Below are positions 6,529 to 8,326 of a stretch of 8,326 nucleotides of DNA, piece by piece. The stretch's first letter is position 1. The number at the start of each line of letters is the position of its first letter. Under the pieces are notes generated by a model, which did not search any database, had not been told where the DNA came from, and saw only the letters and a list, made by a program, of their open reading frames with translations. Origin of the DNA: DATDVC01 sp036517695 (GTDB taxonomy: Bacteria > Patescibacteriota > Minisyncoccia > Phycocordibacterales > WO2-35-19); the NCBI GenBank assembly GCA_036517695.1, contig DATDVC010000045.1, positions 1 through 8,326 of the forward strand. Reading direction: 5' to 3'. Position numbers and translations under genes: made by a program.

Positions 6529-6870
6529 TTACTCTCTTTCGTAAATTTCAATGCCGGTTATAAACGGCACAATCACGGAAGAAACGGAATCCTTGAAAGA
6601 GTCGTATTGTTTTTCTATTTCGCCAAAAGCGGCTTTCAAAATTTTCTTTGAATTTTGGAGCGGAGAAGAGACTTCTTCAACGGCAACCGCAGGAGAAGCG
6701 ACTTGGCGAGTCGGTGAAACACCCCCCTCTATCTCAAAACCAACATAACCTTTATAAAAAGCGAAGCTCGCAAAAATAAAAAGCGAGAGGGTGACCGAAA
6801 GACCGAGAGCCCATCTGTTTCGGTGCTTTTCCGGTTTTTCCATTATTGATTTGTATTTTTTCAGAAGCAT
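6529..6870 (-). CDS. Hypothetical single-pass membrane protein
   Basis: I do not recognise this protein. From ATG 6870 it has 113 residues: a basic cytoplasmic N-terminus (LLKKYKSIMEKPEKHRNRW), one membrane helix (about 20-40, ALGLSVTLSLFIFASFAF), a low-complexity linker (SPTRQVASPAVAVEEVSSP) and an amphipathic, possibly helical C-terminal part ending in ITGIEIYERE. The orientation is predicted to be inside-to-outside with the tail outside. An in-frame TTG at 6885 would add five residues, and ATG 6843 would shorten it by nine; neither start has a Shine-Dalgarno sequence, so 6870 is a compromise. It follows the MBL-fold gene after a short gap and is probably cotranscribed with it. The stop at 6529 precedes the inverted-repeat element before gyrA. 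Confidence 0.7.
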   Translation of the reverse strand: MLLKKYKSIMEKPEKHRNRWALGLSVTLSLFIFASFAFYKGYVGFEIEGGVSPTRQVASPAVAVEEVSSPLQNSKKILKAAFGEIEKQYDSFKDSVSSVIVPFITGIEIYERE

Positions 6871-6893
6871 TTTGCTTGAGAACAAATTTACTT

Positions 6894-7541
6894 TTATTGC
6901 GCATCGAGCACAATCACCTCCCCCTCTTTGCCTTCCAAATCTTTCTTTTTTATCGTCAGCTTGTCTAAAGGCTTCAGACCTTCCGCGCTACCCTCTTTCA
7001 AAAAAGACTTCAGGGATTCGGCAGAGTAATTCATGGGAATAATTATAGAAGGTTCTAAGGAAACCGCAAACTTGTAAGCTTCACTTGCATCAAGCGCACC
7101 GTTTCCTCCAATGGGAACAAAAAGTATGTCGACTCCATCTATGGACTCTTTGGTAACATTCGGGATTTTTGCATCCCCTAAAGCGCCCAAAAAGCAGAGA
7201 TTTATATTTTCTAGGTTTACAGTATAAATGGTATTGGTTTTTTCTTCGCCACCAACTTGCCCTGAGCCTGTCGAAGGGTACAACGATACGCTGGGAAGAC
7301 CTTTTATAAAGACCCCTTGCACTTCATATTCTCCGGGACCCTGTATCACGAAAGCTTCTTTTTCTCCACGGCTTGCTTGCTCAATTCCATTCATGTCAGG
7401 GTGATTTAAAGACACAAGAGCAATATCGGCGCCAAAACTTGAAGCTTTGTGCTTAGAATTTTTTGACACAGGATCAAAAGCCAAAACAGTATCCCCAAAC
7501 TGCACTTTGAAATTTTGCACCCCTTGGTATGTAATTATCAT
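6894..7541 (-). CDS. MBL-fold protein (UlaG-like group) with degenerate metal-binding site
   Basis: The 215-residue protein has the layout of UlaG-like metallo-beta-lactamase-fold hydrolases (Lactamase_B_3 type): opening strand MIITYQGVQNFKVQFGDTVLAFDP (first 24 residues, AFDP at 21-24), ADIALVSLNHPDMNG (38-52), the family-typical QGPGEYEVQGVFIKG (67-81), LCFLGALGD (115-123), VDILFVPIGGNGALD (137-151) and IIIPMNY (166-172). At the family's THxHxDH motif it reads S44-L-N-H-P-D-M50, retaining only H47 and D49. The later ligand positions read F117 and N171 where relatives commonly have His (CHLGD, PMHY). Loss of metal binding and enzymatic activity is inferred. A dispersed repeat inserted in frame encodes YPSTGSGQ at about 88-95. 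It heads a two-gene unit with the 6529-6870 gene. The ATG sits at the predicted +1 of an extended -10 promoter. Confidence 0.85.
   Translation of the reverse strand: MIITYQGVQNFKVQFGDTVLAFDPVSKNSKHKASSFGADIALVSLNHPDMNGIEQASRGEKEAFVIQGPGEYEVQGVFIKGLPSVSLYPSTGSGQVGGEEKTNTIYTVNLENINLCFLGALGDAKIPNVTKESIDGVDILFVPIGGNGALDASEAYKFAVSLEPSIIIPMNYSAESLKSFLKEGSAEGLKPLDKLTIKKKDLEGKEGEVIVLDAQ
7260..7278 (-). repeat. Dispersed palindromic repeat inserted in frame in the MBL-fold gene
   Basis: CCCTGAGCCTGTCGAAGGG (plus strand) matches a palindromic sequence I recognise as a short dispersed repeat in many bacterial genomes, commonly seen as CCTTCGACAGGCTCAGGG. It is read in frame here as PSTGSGQ. Only one copy is in the window, so repeat status rests on prior knowledge, not on copies visible here. 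Confidence 0.55.
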
Positions 7542-7547
7542 GAGATG

Positions 7548-7556
7548 ATTCTACCA
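7548..7556 (-). promoter_or_regulatory. Extended -10 promoter of the MBL-fold gene
   Basis: TGG TAGAAT lies on the minus strand at 7556-7548. The predicted +1 is 7541, the A of the ATG, giving a leaderless mRNA. A perfect TTGACA at 7570-7565 is only 11 bp away, too close to act as the -35 for this box. Confidence 0.5.
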
Positions 7557-7616
7557 CAGAACTTGTCAAAAACCTCTTGTTTTATTTTTAAAATCTGATA
7601 CTCTAACTTAGGTAAA

Positions 7617-7645
7617 GCTGATTTATCAGCAAGGGAATTATCAGC
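7617..7645. promoter_or_regulatory. Three ATCAGC/GCTGAT half-sites between divergent genes
   Basis: GCTGAT (7617-7622) faces ATCAGC (7625-7630) across two bases, and a second TTATCAGC copy (7638-7645) repeats TTATCAGC (7623-7630) at 15-base spacing. The group lies between the divergent MBL-fold promoter and the small plus-strand ORF. A regulator site is possible, but a short hairpin or chance repeat cannot be excluded. Confidence 0.3.
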
Positions 7646-7660
7646 CTAATCTATATAATT

Positions 7661-7768
7661 ATGGACGAAAAAGACAAAGTGGTTCCTGGAGAAGAACAAG
7701 GAGGAGCCGAAAATGTGCCTGAAGAAACCAAACCTGAAGGCACACCAGGAGAAGGGACTAATGCTTAA
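7661..7768 (+). CDS. Possible 35-residue acidic microprotein
   Basis: I do not recognise this ORF. It encodes 35 residues starting MDEKDKVVPGEEQGG and ending GEGTNA; about a quarter are Glu, with many Gly and Pro, few hydrophobics and no predicted membrane segment, so it would be disordered and strongly acidic. Reasons to believe it: an ATG start, standalone position between a divergent promoter region and a strong terminator (7798-7830), and composition like short acidic hypothetical proteins in Patescibacteria. Reasons for doubt: no Shine-Dalgarno sequence, and the best -10 match (TATAAT, 7654-7659) would start transcription at about 7666, inside the ORF. A weaker TTATCA-18-TAATCT arrangement (7623-7652) would start at about 7659 and fit a near-leaderless mRNA. 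A small RNA in place of the protein is the main alternative. Confidence 0.45.
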   Translation: MDEKDKVVPGEEQGGAENVPEETKPEGTPGEGTNA

Positions 7769-7797
7769 TCAAAGCATACGAGTATCTTAAGTTAGTT

Positions 7798-7830
7798 AAA
7801 ATAAGACCTCCAAATCGGAGGTCTTATTTT
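7798..7830 (+). terminator. Strong intrinsic terminator hairpin, possibly bidirectional
   Basis: A perfect 14-bp stem (7798-7811 with 7817-7830), core AGACCTCC/GGAGGTCT, encloses a 5-base loop. The right arm ends in TTATTTT on the plus strand and the mirror holds on the minus strand. It closes the unit containing the small ORF at 7661-7768. Further long T runs follow (7844-7868). Confidence 0.85.
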
Positions 7831-7856
7831 ATGTAAAAGGGGCTTTTTTTCTTTTT

Positions 7857-7884
7857 TTGCCTTTTTTTTGAGAAATGTTATGAT
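7857..7884 (+). promoter_or_regulatory. Promoter of tRNA-Glu
   Basis: TTGCCT (7857-7862), a 16-bp spacer and extended -10 TGT TATGAT (7876-7884) predict a start at about 7891, three bases before the mature tRNA 5' end. The T-runs just upstream make the -35 less certain than the -10. Confidence 0.6.
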
Positions 7885-7893
7885 TTTGCACAA

Positions 7894-7965
7894 GGCCCCA
7901 TCGTCTATCGGTTAGGACACCGCCTTTTCAAGGCGGGAAGCGCGGTTCGATTCCGCGTGGGGTCA
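7894..7965 (+). tRNA. tRNA-Glu (anticodon UUC)
   Basis: A full cloverleaf can be drawn: acceptor GGCCCCA (7894-7900) pairing with TGGGGTC (7958-7964, one G-U pair), D-arm with GGTTAGGA, anticodon stem CCGCC/GGCGG (7920-7924, 7932-7936) around the loop TTTTCAA, anticodon TTC at 7927-7929, a four-base variable loop, and a T-arm CGCGG-TTCGATT-CCGCG (7941-7957). The discriminator is A7965. CCA is not encoded: the next bases are CAA, so the tail must be added by CCA-adding enzyme. The last three bases are also the base of the 22-bp palindrome that follows. Confidence 0.97.
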
Positions 7966-8010
7966 CAAATTGTCCGCAGGCAAACTGCTTTGCCTGCGGA
8001 CAATTTGTGA
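7963..8010. repeat. 22-bp perfect palindrome fused to the tRNA-Glu 3' end
   Basis: Two perfectly complementary 22-base arms (7963-7984 and 7989-8010) surround the four-base loop CTGC (7985-7988). The core reads TTGTCCGCAGGC/GCCTGCGGACAA. The left arm starts inside the tRNA acceptor stem (T7963, C7964, discriminator A7965). No T-run follows, so this is not a typical intrinsic terminator; it may be a dispersed palindromic element or an RNase-processed trailer hairpin. Confidence 0.85.
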
Positions 8011-8133
8011 AGACGGAAGCATGTTTTTATAGAAATAAAAACAGCTGAGTCCGGGGCTGGAAAATTTGCGAGTGACGACGAGCAAATTATTGTGGCTCAC
8101 CAAAAATTTTACTTAGTAATTTGCGATACATAA
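8011..8133 (+). pseudogene. Open 40-codon fragment resembling a PD-(D/E)XK nuclease core (tentative)
   Basis: The frame is open from the TGA at 8008-8010 to the TAA at 8131-8133 with no ATG near its beginning, so an intact start is missing. The readable residues RKHVFIEIKTAESGAGK then FASDDEQIIVAHQKFYLVICDT look protein-like: a hydrophobic strand with an E-I-K triad followed by a Gln/Lys segment and a strand ending in D, the pattern of the VRR-NUC/Holliday-resolvase-like nuclease fold. The upstream half would have been replaced by the palindrome at 7963-8010. The same stretch can fold into hairpins (8022-8043 and 8063-8088), so a noncoding explanation is equally open. This is a weak call made from pattern recognition only. 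Confidence 0.25.
8022..8043. repeat. 9-bp hairpin in the inter-tRNA spacer
   Basis: TGTTTTTAT (8022-8030) and ATAAAAACA (8035-8043) pair perfectly around the loop AGAA. The stem is AT-rich. It follows the 22-bp palindrome by 11 bases, and could serve as a weak terminator for tRNA-Glu or as part of a larger structured region; the plus strand has no T-run after it. Confidence 0.5.
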
Positions 8134-8200
8134 TTACACCACATTCCCTAAAGTACAATGGTCGCCATTGTTGTTTAATGTAGTGAATAACCAAATAGCG

Positions 8201-8209
8201 TGGTAGGAT
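8201..8209 (+). promoter_or_regulatory. Possible extended -10 promoter of tRNA-Ser
   Basis: TGG TAGGAT at 8201-8209 would start transcription at about 8216, a 15-base leader before the tRNA. It repeats the extended -10 style of the other promoters here (compare TGG TAGAAT at 7556-7548). No good -35 is seen. Confidence 0.35.
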
Positions 8210-8230
8210 ATTTTTGATATCGCCATTTAA

Positions 8231-8320
8231 GGAAGTGTGGCTGAGTGGTTGAAAGCGCCGCTCTCGAAAAGCGGTATATCCGAAAGGGTATCGGAGGTTC
8301 GAATCCTCCCACTTCCGCCA
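8231..8320 (+). tRNA. tRNA-Ser (anticodon CGA), CCA encoded
   Basis: A class II tRNA: acceptor GGAAGTG (8231-8237) pairs with CACTTCC (8310-8316), D-arm with GCTGAGTGGTTGAAAGC, anticodon stem CCGCT/AGCGG around CTCGAAA with anticodon CGA at 8265-8267, a long variable arm (ATATCC/GGGTAT around GAAA, one T-G pair), and T-arm GGAGG-TTCGAAT-CCTCC (8293-8309). Discriminator G8317 is followed by an encoded CCA (8318-8320). It decodes UCG. Unlike tRNA-Glu nearby, the CCA is in the gene. Confidence 0.97.
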
Positions 8321-8326
8321 GTAGTT

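Noticed and set aside
6494..6667. Plus-strand ORF beginning MPNKKFWILLRCLL
   Set aside because: Its start looks like a signal peptide, but most of it is antisense to the 6529-6870 gene and the rest has no domain, promoter or ribosome-binding site.
7565..7570. Perfect TTGACA on the minus strand before the MBL-fold gene
   Set aside because: It is 11 bp from the TAGAAT box, too close for a functional -35, and no other -10 box is at 16-18 bp.
7831..7870. Long T-runs after the 7798-7830 hairpin as a second terminator
   Set aside because: Only a weak AAAAG/CTTTT pairing precedes them; they are more simply homopolymer-rich spacer DNA with the tRNA-Glu promoter.
7963..8010. CRISPR repeat or intrinsic terminator
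   Set aside because: There is a single palindrome without spaced repeats, and no T-run follows the stem on either strand.

Overview
The window looks like a piece of a Candidatus Patescibacteria (CPR) genome, most likely Parcubacteria/Paceibacteria. The reasons are an array of tiny VirB2/TrbC-like pilin paralogues with hydrophobic WG motifs, very compact gene packing, no recognisable Shine-Dalgarno sequences, AT-rich intergenic spacers, and a window otherwise holding only gyrA, an MBL-fold protein and tRNAs. TGA is used as a stop (for example the ATGA overlaps at 1401-1404 and 2546-2549), so the genetic code is standard and the TGA-glycine lineages are excluded. The phylum assignment is inference from gene content.

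Layout. Nearly all protein genes are on the minus strand. Read in transcription order from right to left: an MBL-fold protein with a degenerate metal site (7541-6894) is followed after 8 bp by a single-pass membrane protein of unknown role (about 6870-6529). Then comes gyrA (6363-3898) with its own well-formed promoter. An anchored extracellular solute-binding protein (3832-2546) starts right at its own -10 box and overlaps by 4 bp the first of a run of two-TM pilin-like genes: 2549-2136, 2125-1694, 1685-1401, 1404-1105, 1093-683 and 583-218. The run ends in a strong rho-independent terminator (164-187). A seventh pilin-like gene starts at 116 with its own promoter and runs off the window edge.

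The right end is on the plus strand: a possible 35-residue acidic microprotein or small RNA (7661-7830) ended by a 14-bp terminator hairpin, tRNA-Glu(UUC), a 22-bp palindrome overlapping the tRNA end, a spacer with hairpins and an open reading frame resembling a nuclease fragment, and tRNA-Ser(CGA).

How the parts fit. The pilins and the solute-binding protein probably form one expression unit building and displaying a type IV secretion/pilus-like surface structure. No ABC permease or ATPase and no VirB4/VirB6 is inside the window. gyrA is housekeeping. The most notable signals are the paralogous pilin array coupled to an orphan solute-binding protein, start codons placed exactly at predicted transcription starts behind extended -10 promoters, the MBL protein with lost metal ligands and an in-frame repeat insertion, and the unusual palindrome fused to the tRNA-Glu 3' end.
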